64,000 nucleotides of DNA from Micromonospora echinospora (GTDB taxonomy: Bacteria > Actinomycetota > Actinomycetes > Mycobacteriales > Micromonosporaceae). The stretch is from assembly GCF_900091495.1 (NCBI RefSeq), contig NZ_LT607413.1:372001-436000 (forward strand). The letters run 5' to 3'. A program made the position numbers and the translations under genes. The notes under the pieces are model-generated. The model was not told the DNA's origin. It searched no databases and worked only from the letters and a program-made list of their open reading frames with translations. Below, piece after piece: positions 36,486-43,419 of this stretch (its first letter is position 1; every line of letters begins with the position of its first letter).

Positions 36486-37172
36486 GTGAAACATGATCTG
36501 GTCGACACGACCGAGATGTACCTGCGCACCATCCTCGAACTCGAGGAGGAGGGGGTGCCGCCGCTACGCGCCCGGATCGCCGAGCGGCTCCGGCAGAGCG
36601 GTCCGACCGTCAGCCAGACCGTCGCCCGGATGGAACGAGACGGGCTGCTCACCGTCGAGGGCGACCGGCACCTCGCGCTGACCTCGTTGGGACGCAGCAC
36701 GGCGGTCTCGGTGATGCGCAAGCACCGCCTCGCCGAACTGCTGCTGGTCAACGTGATCGGGATGCCCTACGAGGAGGCCCACGAGGAGGCCTGCCGGTGG
36801 GAGCACGTGATGAGCGACGCGGTGGAGAAGCGGGTGTACGACCTGCTCAACCGGCCGACCCGGTCCCCGTACGGCAACCCCATCCCGGGGTTGGAGGAGT
36901 TGGGCACACCGGAGCAGCCGACCACCGAGGCGGCCGACGGTGAACGCAACCTGGCCTTCCCCGGTCTCGTCGGCACGGTGACCGTGCGGCGGATCTGCGA
37001 GAGCCTCCAGACCGACGGGGACGTGCTGCGTCAACTGCACGCCGCCGGGGTGGACCCGGGTGCCAGGGTGACCGTCGCGCAGGAACGGGACTCGGTCACC
37101 ATCGACCGCTCGGGCGAGAAGATCCGTCTCCCCCGCGAGGTCGCCTCCCGGGTGTTCGTCGCCGCCGGCTGA
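36486..37172 (+). CDS. ideR: Iron-dependent DtxR/IdeR-family repressor
   Basis: 228 residues from GTG at 36486, with gggagga upstream and TAGCAT at 36457-36462 as possible -10. The winged helix (VKHDLVDTTEMYLRTILEL to about 70) is followed by the dimerisation domain holding CRWEHVMSDAVEKRV and a C-terminal SH3-like domain (~150-228). The metal ligands of DtxR are present (Met11, Cys103, Glu106, His107; one residue later than in DtxR). With Fe2+ it should repress siderophore and iron-uptake genes; no IdeR box was seen in the window. Confidence 0.92.
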   Translation: MKHDLVDTTEMYLRTILELEEEGVPPLRARIAERLRQSGPTVSQTVARMERDGLLTVEGDRHLALTSLGRSTAVSVMRKHRLAELLLVNVIGMPYEEAHEEACRWEHVMSDAVEKRVYDLLNRPTRSPYGNPIPGLEELGTPEQPTTEAADGERNLAFPGLVGTVTVRRICESLQTDGDVLRQLHAAGVDPGARVTVAQERDSVTIDRSGEKIRLPREVASRVFVAAG

Positions 37173-37196
37173 GCCGTCGGCGCTCATCGTCCCGAC

Positions 37197-37228
37197 CTGA
37201 GCCGGACGGCTGCGCCCGTCCGACTCAG
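37197..37228. terminator. Terminator hairpin after ideR
   Basis: A 13-bp stem with one mismatch (37197-37209 and 37216-37228), overlapping the stop of the convergent DUF5522 gene. Confidence 0.55.
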
Positions 37229-37467
37229 TCGGTGACGTACGGGCAGTGCCGGCAGCCGCGTCCGCAGCAGGTGCCGCGGCGGGCGAGGAACCCGGCGGTG
37301 AGCACGAAGAGCCCGGTCGACGGGTCGGGGTAGCCGGCCTCGCCGGCGGTCAGCGCGGCGGCGTGCGCGGCGAGGATCCGCTCCCGGTCCGGGTGGTCGA
37401 GGGGCAGGCGGGACGGGTGCGGTTCGGTCAGCGCCCGCGCCGCCAACGGCAGCCGTTTCCCGGTCAC
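37225..37467 (-). CDS. DUF5522 small protein
   Basis: 80 residues from GTG. The family pattern is LDHPDRERILAAHAAAL, then YPDPSTGLFVLTAGFLARRG and the Cys cluster TCCGRGCRHCPY. Four Cys in ten residues could bind a metal or iron-sulfur cluster. Function unknown. It follows the toxin-like gene by 37 nt but is probably independent, since the family is widespread in actinobacteria without that neighbour. Confidence 0.75.
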   Translation of the reverse strand: MTGKRLPLAARALTEPHPSRLPLDHPDRERILAAHAAALTAGEAGYPDPSTGLFVLTAGFLARRGTCCGRGCRHCPYVTD

Positions 37468-37504
37468 AGGCGGAGCAGAGGGTCGGGACGCTGATCCATG
37501 CTGG

Positions 37505-37930
37505 TCACGCTCCTTCGGTCCAGTACCGCTGGAGGCGGGCGACGGCCTCGTCCCGGCTCATCGCCGCCACCTCGTCCTCGGTCAGTCCGACCCGGGTGAT
37601 GAGCAGGTGGACCACCTCGCCGGGCAGCGCCTCGGCTGGCGTCGAGGGCTCACCCCGGTCCGGTTTCACACCGTCGCGCACACAGGCCCAAAACTCGTCC
37701 TCGGCGACGTCGAGCTGGTCGCGGAGGATGTGACGCCAGATCGCCGGGCCGTACGTACTGCGGTCGGGCGGGTGCGAGATCCGGGTCCGGAGAATCCGGC
37801 CGTCCTTCAGGTGGAGTTCGTACGTCACGTGATGCGTACCGGTACGTCCGCGTGCGTCACGTACCTGTTGCCAGCCCTCCTTCCGGCAGAACGCATCGTG
37901 GTGCTGCCTGGTGGGTGCCGGCCACGTCAT
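37505..37930 (-). CDS. Putative toxin of a toxin-antitoxin pair
   Basis: 141 residues. The N-terminal half contains HDAFCRKEGWQQVRDARG and GTHHVTYELHLKDGR, where the GTHH...Y arrangement recalls HicA-like or cytotoxic translational-repressor toxins; ISHPPDRSTYGPAIWRHIL follows. The C-terminal half is acidic and helical. The start overlaps the end of the upstream antitoxin-like gene by the 4-nt ATGA. Cleavage of mRNA is the likely activity if the HicA comparison holds; the protein is about twice HicA length, so an alternative fold is possible. Confidence 0.6.
   Translation of the reverse strand: MTWPAPTRQHHDAFCRKEGWQQVRDARGRTGTHHVTYELHLKDGRILRTRISHPPDRSTYGPAIWRHILRDQLDVAEDEFWACVRDGVKPDRGEPSTPAEALPGEVVHLLITRVGLTEDEVAAMSRDEAVARLQRYWTEGA
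37841..37865. promoter_or_regulatory. Operator-like palindrome inside the toxin gene
   Basis: GGTACGT (37841-37847) and ACGTACC (37859-37865) form an inverted repeat resembling the operator upstream of the antitoxin gene. It lies about 70 bp inside the toxin coding region. Confidence 0.3.
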
Positions 37931-38343
37931 CGATCAGACCCCACCAGCCAGTCGCGGAGCTGGGAATCGTCGCTGAGGCTCACCAGCTGCACCAGTCCCC
38001 AGTTGTGGGCGTGGTTGGGCGCGTTGACGAGTCGCTCCTGCCAGTCCTCGGCGTACTCCCGCAACGCGGTGACCATCTCGCGGACCGCCTCGTCGAAGGT
38101 GGCGCCGTCCGCCGCCACCGGTAGACCCGGGATGAAGATCGACCATCCACCGGCTTCCGGCACGACCTGTGCGTTCGCCGGGGTCACCGAGGCCAGGAAG
38201 TGTCGCAGCCGCTCCTGGTCCACCAGCGCGATGCGTCGGGAGTCCCGCCGGACGGTGGCCACTCCCCCGCGCCCGGCCGCGTCCAGCAGGTCCTTCAGGT
38301 GGGTCCGGGCCTCGGTGTAACTGTCGTAGTGCACGGCCGCCAT
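37927..38343 (-). CDS. Putative antitoxin, Phd/YefM-like plus HicB-like
   Basis: 138 residues from ATG at 38343, with the strong site ggaggaggtg. Two parts can be told apart. Residues 1-50 (AVHYDSYTEARTHLKDLLDA and RIALVDQERLRHFL) look like a Phd/YefM DNA-binding antitoxin. Residues ~60-110 (GGWSIFIPGLPVAADGATFD, then EAVREMVTALREY) look like a HicB partial RNase-H fold. The gene order, antitoxin first with a 4-nt overlap, is classic. The protein probably binds the palindrome at 38381-38406, which covers its own -35 box, and neutralises the toxin. Family assignment is by eye. Confidence 0.6.
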   Translation of the reverse strand: MAAVHYDSYTEARTHLKDLLDAAGRGGVATVRRDSRRIALVDQERLRHFLASVTPANAQVVPEAGGWSIFIPGLPVAADGATFDEAVREMVTALREYAEDWQERLVNAPNHAHNWGLVQLVSLSDDSQLRDWLVGSDR

Positions 38344-38361
38344 GCTGCACCTCCTCCGCCC

Positions 38362-38391
38362 AGCATGCCGACACCCCGACAGGTACGTCAA
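38362..38391 (-). promoter_or_regulatory. Promoter of the toxin-antitoxin operon
   Basis: On the minus strand TTGACG (38391-38386), an 18-bp spacer and CATGCT (38367-38362) give a plausible promoter; its -35 lies inside the operator palindrome. Confidence 0.45.
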
Positions 38392-38406
38392 GTACGTGAC
38401 GTACCT
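38381..38406. promoter_or_regulatory. Palindromic operator of the toxin-antitoxin operon
   Basis: AGGTACGTCA and TGACGTACCT form a perfect 10-bp inverted repeat with a 6-bp spacer. GTAC recurs every 9 bp (38383, 38392, 38401), so two or three protein dimers could load side by side. Confidence 0.6.
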
Positions 38407-38498
38407 ACCGCCTCCGAGGAGTGCTCCTCCCGGAAGCGTGGTCGACGACGAGCGACAACCGACACGCCACCCTGTTCCACCCGTACGCGGCAAGAACG

Positions 38499-38531
38499 GA
38501 TGCCTCCCACCTCGTGGAGGTGGGAGGCATC
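38499..38531 (-). terminator. Terminator hairpin after nrdJ
   Basis: A perfect 15-bp stem (38499-38513 and 38517-38531) with a 3-nt loop, 80 bp beyond the nrdJ stop; CGTTCTT follows on the minus strand. Confidence 0.7.
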
Positions 38532-38610
38532 CTGCTGTCGGGTTTCACCAGAGGGTCAACCAGTGATTCCTTGAGGAGTCACTCACCGGGGGCGTGCACA
38601 CGCCTCCCGT

Positions 38611-41475
38611 TCAGCTGCAGCCGCTGGTGGAGCCGCAGCCCTCGCAGACGTAGCAGCTGCCGGCGGGGCGCATCTTCGTACCGCAGGTGAAGCAGAGCGG
38701 CGCGTCGGCGGCCTTGCCGATGACCGCCTCCAGCAGCTCGGTGGAGGAACCCACCGACGACGCCGGCTTGCTGACCGGCGCCTCGACGGCCGGCTCGACC
38801 GACGGCTCCGGCTTCGACTCGACCGGGGCGGAGGCGGCCATCGCGGCGAGGTCCGCGCCGCCCTCGGCCGCCTCCGCCTCGGCCCGCATCTGGGCGGTCC
38901 GCTCGGCGGCGGTGAAGATGCCCAGCTCGGCACGGGTGTCGTAGGGCAGGAAGTCCAGCGCCAGACGACGGAAGATGTAGTCCATCACCGAGGCGGCGAT
39001 CCGCACGTCCGGGTCGTCGGTCATCCCGGCCGGCTCGAACCGCATGTTGGTGAACTTGCTGACGTACGTCTCCAGCGGCACGCCGTACTGGAGGCCGATG
39101 GAGATGGCCACCGAGAAGGCGTCCATCACGCCGGCCAGGGTCGAGCCCTGCTTGGACATCTTGAGGAAGACCTCGCCGAGGCCGTCGTCCGGGTACGACG
39201 AGGCGGTGAGGTACCCCTCGGCGCCGCCGACGGAGAAGCTGACCGTCTGGGACGGGCGCTTCTTCGGCAGCCGCTTGCGCACCGGGCGGTACTCGACGAC
39301 CTTCTCCACGACCTTCTCGACCTCGGTCGAGGCGGTCTCGGTGGCCTTGTTCGGCTTCGCCGCCGAGAGGGGCTGGCCGACCTTGCAGTTGTCCCGGTAG
39401 ATCGCCAGCGCCTTGAGGCCGAGCTTCCAGCCCTCGAAGTAGATCTTCTCGACGTCCTCGACGGTGGCCGCCTCCGGCATGTTCACCGTCTTGGAGATCG
39501 CGCCGGAGATGAACGGCTGGACGGCCGCCATCATCCGCACGTGACCCATCGGGGCGATCGAGCGCTCGCCCATCGCGCAGTCGAAGACCGGGTAGTGCTC
39601 CGGCTTGAGGCCGGGGGCGTCCACCACGTGGCCGTGGTCGGCGATGTGCTCGACGATCGCCTCGACCTGCTCCTCCGGGTAGCCGAGGCTGCGCAGCGCG
39701 CGGGGCACGGTCTGGTTGACGATCTGCATCGAGCCGCCGCCGACCAGCTTCTTGAACTTGACCAGTGCCAGGTCCGGCTCGACGCCGGTGGTGTCGCAGT
39801 CCATCATCAGGCCGATGGTTCCGGTGGGGGCGAGCACGCTGGCCTGCGCGTTCCGCCAGCCGTTCCGGTCGCCCACCTTGTTGCCCTGGGTCCACTGCCG
39901 GGTCGCCTCACGGACGATGGCGGTGGCGACGGTCCCGCTCGGCTTGATCTCGTCGTTGGCGGCGGCGTGCTTGCGCATGACCCGCTTGTGCGGCTCGGCG
40001 TTGCGGGCGTAGCCGTCGTACGGGCCGACGATGCCGGCCAGCTCGGCCGAGCGGCGGTACGCCGTGCCGGTCATCAGCGAGGTGATCGCGGCGGCCAGCG
40101 AGCGCCCCTGGTCCGAGTCGTACGGCATGCCGGAGGCCATCAGCAGGGCGCCGAGGTTGGCGTACCCGATGCCGAGCTGACGGTAGGCGCGGGTGGTCTC
40201 GCCGATCTTCTCGGTCGGGAAGTCGGCGAAGCAGATCGAGATGTCCATCGCGGTGATGACCAGCTCGACCGAGCGGACGAACTTCTCCACCTCGAAGCCC
40301 CCGTCGGCGCGGAGGAACTTCATCAGGTTGAGCGAGGCGAGGTTGCAGGAGGAGTTGTCCAGGTGCAGGTACTCCGAGCACGGGTTCGAGGCGGTGATCC
40401 GCCCGGTCTCCGGGCAGGTGTGCCAGTCGTTGATCGTGTCGTCGTACTGGAGGCCGGGGTCGGCGCACTCCCAGGCCGCCTCGGCGATGGACCGGAACAG
40501 CTTCTTCGCCTCGACCGTCTCGATGGTCGCCCCGTCGAGCCGGCCGCGCAGGTCGAACCCGCCGTCGTTCTCCACCGCCGTCATGAACTCGTCGGAGACC
40601 CGGACCGAGTTGTTGGCGTTCTGGTACTGCACGCTGACGATGTCCGCGCCGCCGAGGTCCATGTCGAACCCGGCGTCCCGCAGCGCGCGGATCTTGTCCT
40701 CCTCGCGTGCCTTGGTGACCACGAACTCCTGGATGTCCGGGTGGTCCACGTCGAGGATGACCATCTTCGCCGCGCGCCGGGTGGCCCCGCCGGACTTGAT
40801 GGTGCCGGCCGAGGCGTCCGCGCCGCGCATGAAGCTGACCGGGCCGGAGGCGTTGCCGCCGGAGGAGAGCAGCTCCCGGGAGGAGCGGATCCGGGAGAGG
40901 TTCACCCCGGAGCCGGAGCCGCCCTTGAAGATCAGCCCCTCCTCCTTGTACCAGTCGAGGATCGAGTCCATCGAGTCGTCGACGGCCAGGATGAAGCAGG
41001 CGCTGACCTGCTGCGGCGACGGCGTGCCGACGTTGAACCAGACCGGCGAGTTGAAGCTAAACACCTGGTGCAGCAGCATCCAGGTCAGCTCGTGGGCGAA
41101 GACCTCGGCGTCGGCCGGGCTCGCGAAGTAGCCGTACTTCTCACCGGCGGCCCGGTAGGTGCCGACCACCCGGTCGATGAGCTGCTTGAGCGACCACTCC
41201 CGCTCCGGGGTGCCCACCGCGCCCCGGAAGTACTTCGTGGTCACGATGTTGGCCGCGTTGACGCTCCAGGACTCCGGGTACTCGACCCCGCGCTGCTCGA
41301 AGTTGATCGAGCCGTCCCGCCAGTTCGTCATCACGACGTCCCGGCGCTCCCAGGTCACCTCGTCGTACGGGTGCACCCCCTCGGTGGTCCACACCCGCTC
41401 GACCTTCAGCCCGGTGACCGCAGCACCGTTCTTCGCCGCCCGCGTCCGACTGGCTGTCACGCCGTCCCCCGCCAT
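38611..41475 (-). CDS. nrdJ: Vitamin B12-dependent ribonucleotide reductase (class II)
   Basis: 954 residues, the size of the actinobacterial NrdJ. It reduces ribonucleotides to deoxyribonucleotides with adenosylcobalamin, with or without oxygen. Landmarks are WERRDVVMTNWRDGSINFEQ near the start, FSFNSPVWFNVG, NPCSEYLHLDNSSCNLASLN (active-site Cys) and APTGTIGLMMDCDTTGVEPD. The C-terminus is a zinc ribbon, CFTCGTKM...CYVCEGCG. The start at ATG 41475 is uncertain; a GTG at 41460 with ggggga upstream is equally good. It follows nrdR by 66 bp, in one operon, and should be under NrdR control. Confidence 0.95.
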   Translation of the reverse strand: MAGDGVTASRTRAAKNGAAVTGLKVERVWTTEGVHPYDEVTWERRDVVMTNWRDGSINFEQRGVEYPESWSVNAANIVTTKYFRGAVGTPEREWSLKQLIDRVVGTYRAAGEKYGYFASPADAEVFAHELTWMLLHQVFSFNSPVWFNVGTPSPQQVSACFILAVDDSMDSILDWYKEEGLIFKGGSGSGVNLSRIRSSRELLSSGGNASGPVSFMRGADASAGTIKSGGATRRAAKMVILDVDHPDIQEFVVTKAREEDKIRALRDAGFDMDLGGADIVSVQYQNANNSVRVSDEFMTAVENDGGFDLRGRLDGATIETVEAKKLFRSIAEAAWECADPGLQYDDTINDWHTCPETGRITASNPCSEYLHLDNSSCNLASLNLMKFLRADGGFEVEKFVRSVELVITAMDISICFADFPTEKIGETTRAYRQLGIGYANLGALLMASGMPYDSDQGRSLAAAITSLMTGTAYRRSAELAGIVGPYDGYARNAEPHKRVMRKHAAANDEIKPSGTVATAIVREATRQWTQGNKVGDRNGWRNAQASVLAPTGTIGLMMDCDTTGVEPDLALVKFKKLVGGGSMQIVNQTVPRALRSLGYPEEQVEAIVEHIADHGHVVDAPGLKPEHYPVFDCAMGERSIAPMGHVRMMAAVQPFISGAISKTVNMPEAATVEDVEKIYFEGWKLGLKALAIYRDNCKVGQPLSAAKPNKATETASTEVEKVVEKVVEYRPVRKRLPKKRPSQTVSFSVGGAEGYLTASSYPDDGLGEVFLKMSKQGSTLAGVMDAFSVAISIGLQYGVPLETYVSKFTNMRFEPAGMTDDPDVRIAASVMDYIFRRLALDFLPYDTRAELGIFTAAERTAQMRAEAEAAEGGADLAAMAASAPVESKPEPSVEPAVEAPVSKPASSVGSSTELLEAVIGKAADAPLCFTCGTKMRPAGSCYVCEGCGSTSGCS

Positions 41476-41541
41476 CTCATCCGCCCCCTCGTCTGCGCGG
41501 CCACCCGACCGCGCGTCGTCACTTACCGGTTGGAGAAAAAC

Positions 41542-42060
41542 TCAGTTGGTGTGGTCGGCCGCTCCGGCCGGGGCCCCGGCCCCGGCCGGGTCGCTCCCGG
41601 CGCCGACCCGGGCGCGCGCCGCCGCCCGCAGCGTCTCGATCTCACGCTCGAAGTCGGCCAGCGAGTCGAACGACCGGTAGACGCTGGCGAAGCGGAGGTA
41701 GGCCACCTCGTCCAGGTCCCGCAGCGGGCCCAGGATCGCCAGCCCCACCTCGTGGCTCGGAAGCTCCGCCGCGCCCTTGGCCCGCACGGTCTCCTCGACC
41801 TTCTGCGCCAGCAGGGCGATCGAGTCCTCGTCGACCGGCCGCCCCTGGCAGGCCTTGCGGACCCCGCCGATGATCTTCGTCCGGCTGAACGGCTCGGTCA
41901 CCCCGCTCCGCTTCACCACCGCGAGGACCGCCTCCTCGACCGTGGTGAAGCGTTTGCCACATTCCGGGCAGGCCCGGCGACGCCGGATCAACTGGCCGTC
42001 GTCGGCCTCCCGCGAGTCGACCACCCGGGAGTCGGCGTGCCGGCAGTACGGGCACCGCAT
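41542..42060 (-). CDS. nrdR: Transcriptional repressor NrdR
   Basis: 172 residues from ATG at 42060, with gaaggaggtg upstream. NrdR senses ATP/dATP and represses ribonucleotide reductase genes. The zinc ribbon ([20 protein letters not shown], then [13 protein letters not shown]) is followed by the ATP-cone ([20 protein letters not shown] to about 140). The tail of ~25 residues is Ala/Gly-rich and not conserved. A candidate pair of NrdR boxes lies upstream, so autoregulation of nrdR-nrdJ is expected. Confidence 0.95.
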   Translation of the reverse strand: MRCPYCRHADSRVVDSREADDGQLIRRRRACPECGKRFTTVEEAVLAVVKRSGVTEPFSRTKIIGGVRKACQGRPVDEDSIALLAQKVEETVRAKGAAELPSHEVGLAILGPLRDLDEVAYLRFASVYRSFDSLADFEREIETLRAAARARVGAGSDPAGAGAPAGAADHTN

Positions 42061-42184
42061 CGCCGCACCTCCTTCATCGATCGCGGTCGCGCCCCGTTCC
42101 CGGACACGCGTGATCACGGCGGAACCACCGGTCGATGGCCGGCCGCCGTGGGCGCGAACGAGAAGTGCGGTCGGTAGTCGAACC

Positions 42185-42229
42185 CAACCTATAGGCGACT
42201 TACACCCATGTGACTACTACATCTAGGGG
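42185..42229 (-). promoter_or_regulatory. Candidate pair of NrdR boxes upstream of nrdR-nrdJ
   Basis: CAACCTATAGGCG (42185-42197) and CTACATCTAGGGG (42217-42229) agree at 9 of 13 positions and are 32 bp apart, three helical turns, as known for NrdR box pairs. The first overlaps a minus-strand -10-like TATAGG. Match to the NrdR consensus is partial. Confidence 0.5.
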
Positions 42230-42348
42230 TCGACCGTATGCCTCCGGCCGACGGCGGTCAAGTTGAGCGGCGCGTCCGGCGCGTCACGTCGAGCCCCCCA
42301 CGTCCAACGCCCAGACCGGACGCCGGTTACCGGCAGACGAGCCGGCAA

Positions 42349-42364
42349 TCGAACATGAGTTCGA
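42349..42364. promoter_or_regulatory. SOS box (LexA site) 1
   Basis: TCGAACATGAGTTCGA fits the actinobacterial LexA consensus TCGAAC-N4-GTTCGA at every fixed position. It lies 211 bp before the lexA start; TACCAT at 42372-42377 is a possible -10. Confidence 0.85.
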
Positions 42365-42434
42365 GTGGACGTACCATTAAACAGAAACCCACCCACTCGA
42401 GGGACGGATTTCCCGGCGACACGCCGGAATATGG

Positions 42435-42450
42435 TCGTACAGACGTTTGA
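42435..42450. promoter_or_regulatory. SOS box (LexA site) 2
   Basis: TCGTACAGACGTTTGA matches the LexA consensus at 10 of 12 fixed positions, and its right half overlaps the -35 of the promoter at 42447-42475. Confidence 0.6.
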
Positions 42451-42475
42451 AAATGACCCATCCCACCTATACGGT
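42447..42475 (+). promoter_or_regulatory. lexA promoter
   Basis: TTGAAA (42447-42452), a 17-bp spacer and TACGGT (42470-42475) form a good promoter, covered by SOS box 2. The leader to the GTG would be about 93 nt. Confidence 0.55.
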
Positions 42476-42574
42476 CGGGAACAACCGGGCGCGGGCGCCG
42501 TCGAGGCGTCCCGGCTCTCCACCGTACGCACCACGAGCCGCCAAGGCACCCAGCGCCGACCAGGGAGGACGGAC

Positions 42575-43360
42575 GTGTCGACCGAGGACCGGGCCAGCCG
42601 GCCGAAGCCCCCGCAGCAGATCGCCGAGGCGGGGCCTCCGGCCACCCGCCGTCGGACCGCGCGCAGCCGGACGGGGCAGCCCGCGGTGCGCCCGGTCACC
42701 CCGGTGGTCAGCGCCTTCCCCGACCCGGCCACCGTCGACCTGACCGCCCGGCAGCGGCGGATCCTGGAGTTCATCCGGGACTGGGTCGACCGTCACGGCT
42801 ACCCGCCCAGCGTGCGGGAGATCGGCGAGGCGGTCGGGCTGGTCTCCCCGTCCAGCGTCGCCTACCAGCTCAAGGAGCTGGAGCGGAAGGGCTTCCTCCG
42901 GCGCGACCCGAACCGTCCCCGCGCGGTGGACGTCCGTCCGCCCAGCGACATGATCGACGACGAGGCCACCCGTTCGCAGCGACCGGCCCCGGCGTACGTG
43001 CCGATGCTCGGCCGGATCGCCGCCGGTGGACCGATCCTCGCCGAGCAGGCCGTCGAGGACATCTTCCCCCTGCCCCGCGAACTGGTGGGCGAGGGCGAGG
43101 TCTTCATGCTCCAGGTCAAGGGCGACTCGATGCTCGACGCCGCCATCTGCGACGGAGACTGGGTCGTGGTCCGGCAGCAGCCCACCGCCGACAGCGGGGA
43201 GATCGTGGCCGCGATGCTCGACGGCGAGGCGACCGTCAAGACGTACCGCCACCGCGACGGGCACGTCTGGCTGATGCCGCAGAACCCGGCCTTCGACCCG
43301 ATCCCCGGTGACGACGCCACCATCATGGGGCGCGTCGTGGCGGTCCTCCGCCGCATCTGA
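42575..43360 (+). CDS. lexA: SOS regulator LexA
   Basis: 261 residues from GTG at 42575, with agggaggac upstream. The N-terminal ~55 residues are a basic, Pro-rich extension common in actinobacteria. The winged helix follows ([20 protein letters not shown], with [20 protein letters not shown]). The self-cleavage bond is Ala150-Gly151 ([12 protein letters not shown]), with Ser185 (GDSMLDAAI) and Lys222 (EATVKTY) as catalytic dyad. It represses DNA repair genes until RecA filaments trigger cleavage. Two SOS boxes lie in its upstream region. Confidence 0.96.
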   Translation: MSTEDRASRPKPPQQIAEAGPPATRRRTARSRTGQPAVRPVTPVVSAFPDPATVDLTARQRRILEFIRDWVDRHGYPPSVREIGEAVGLVSPSSVAYQLKELERKGFLRRDPNRPRAVDVRPPSDMIDDEATRSQRPAPAYVPMLGRIAAGGPILAEQAVEDIFPLPRELVGEGEVFMLQVKGDSMLDAAICDGDWVVVRQQPTADSGEIVAAMLDGEATVKTYRHRDGHVWLMPQNPAFDPIPGDDATIMGRVVAVLRRI

Positions 43361-43419
43361 CCCGGTCCGTCCGGGCCGTCGCCCACCGTCGGCGGCCCGG
43401 TCGTCGGCCTACCGCGCGG

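Noticed and set aside
39541..42177. Long plus-strand open frame opposite nrdJ and nrdR
   Set aside because: Composition rich in Asp, Val, Gly, Arg and His without domains; nrdJ and nrdR are certain on the minus strand.
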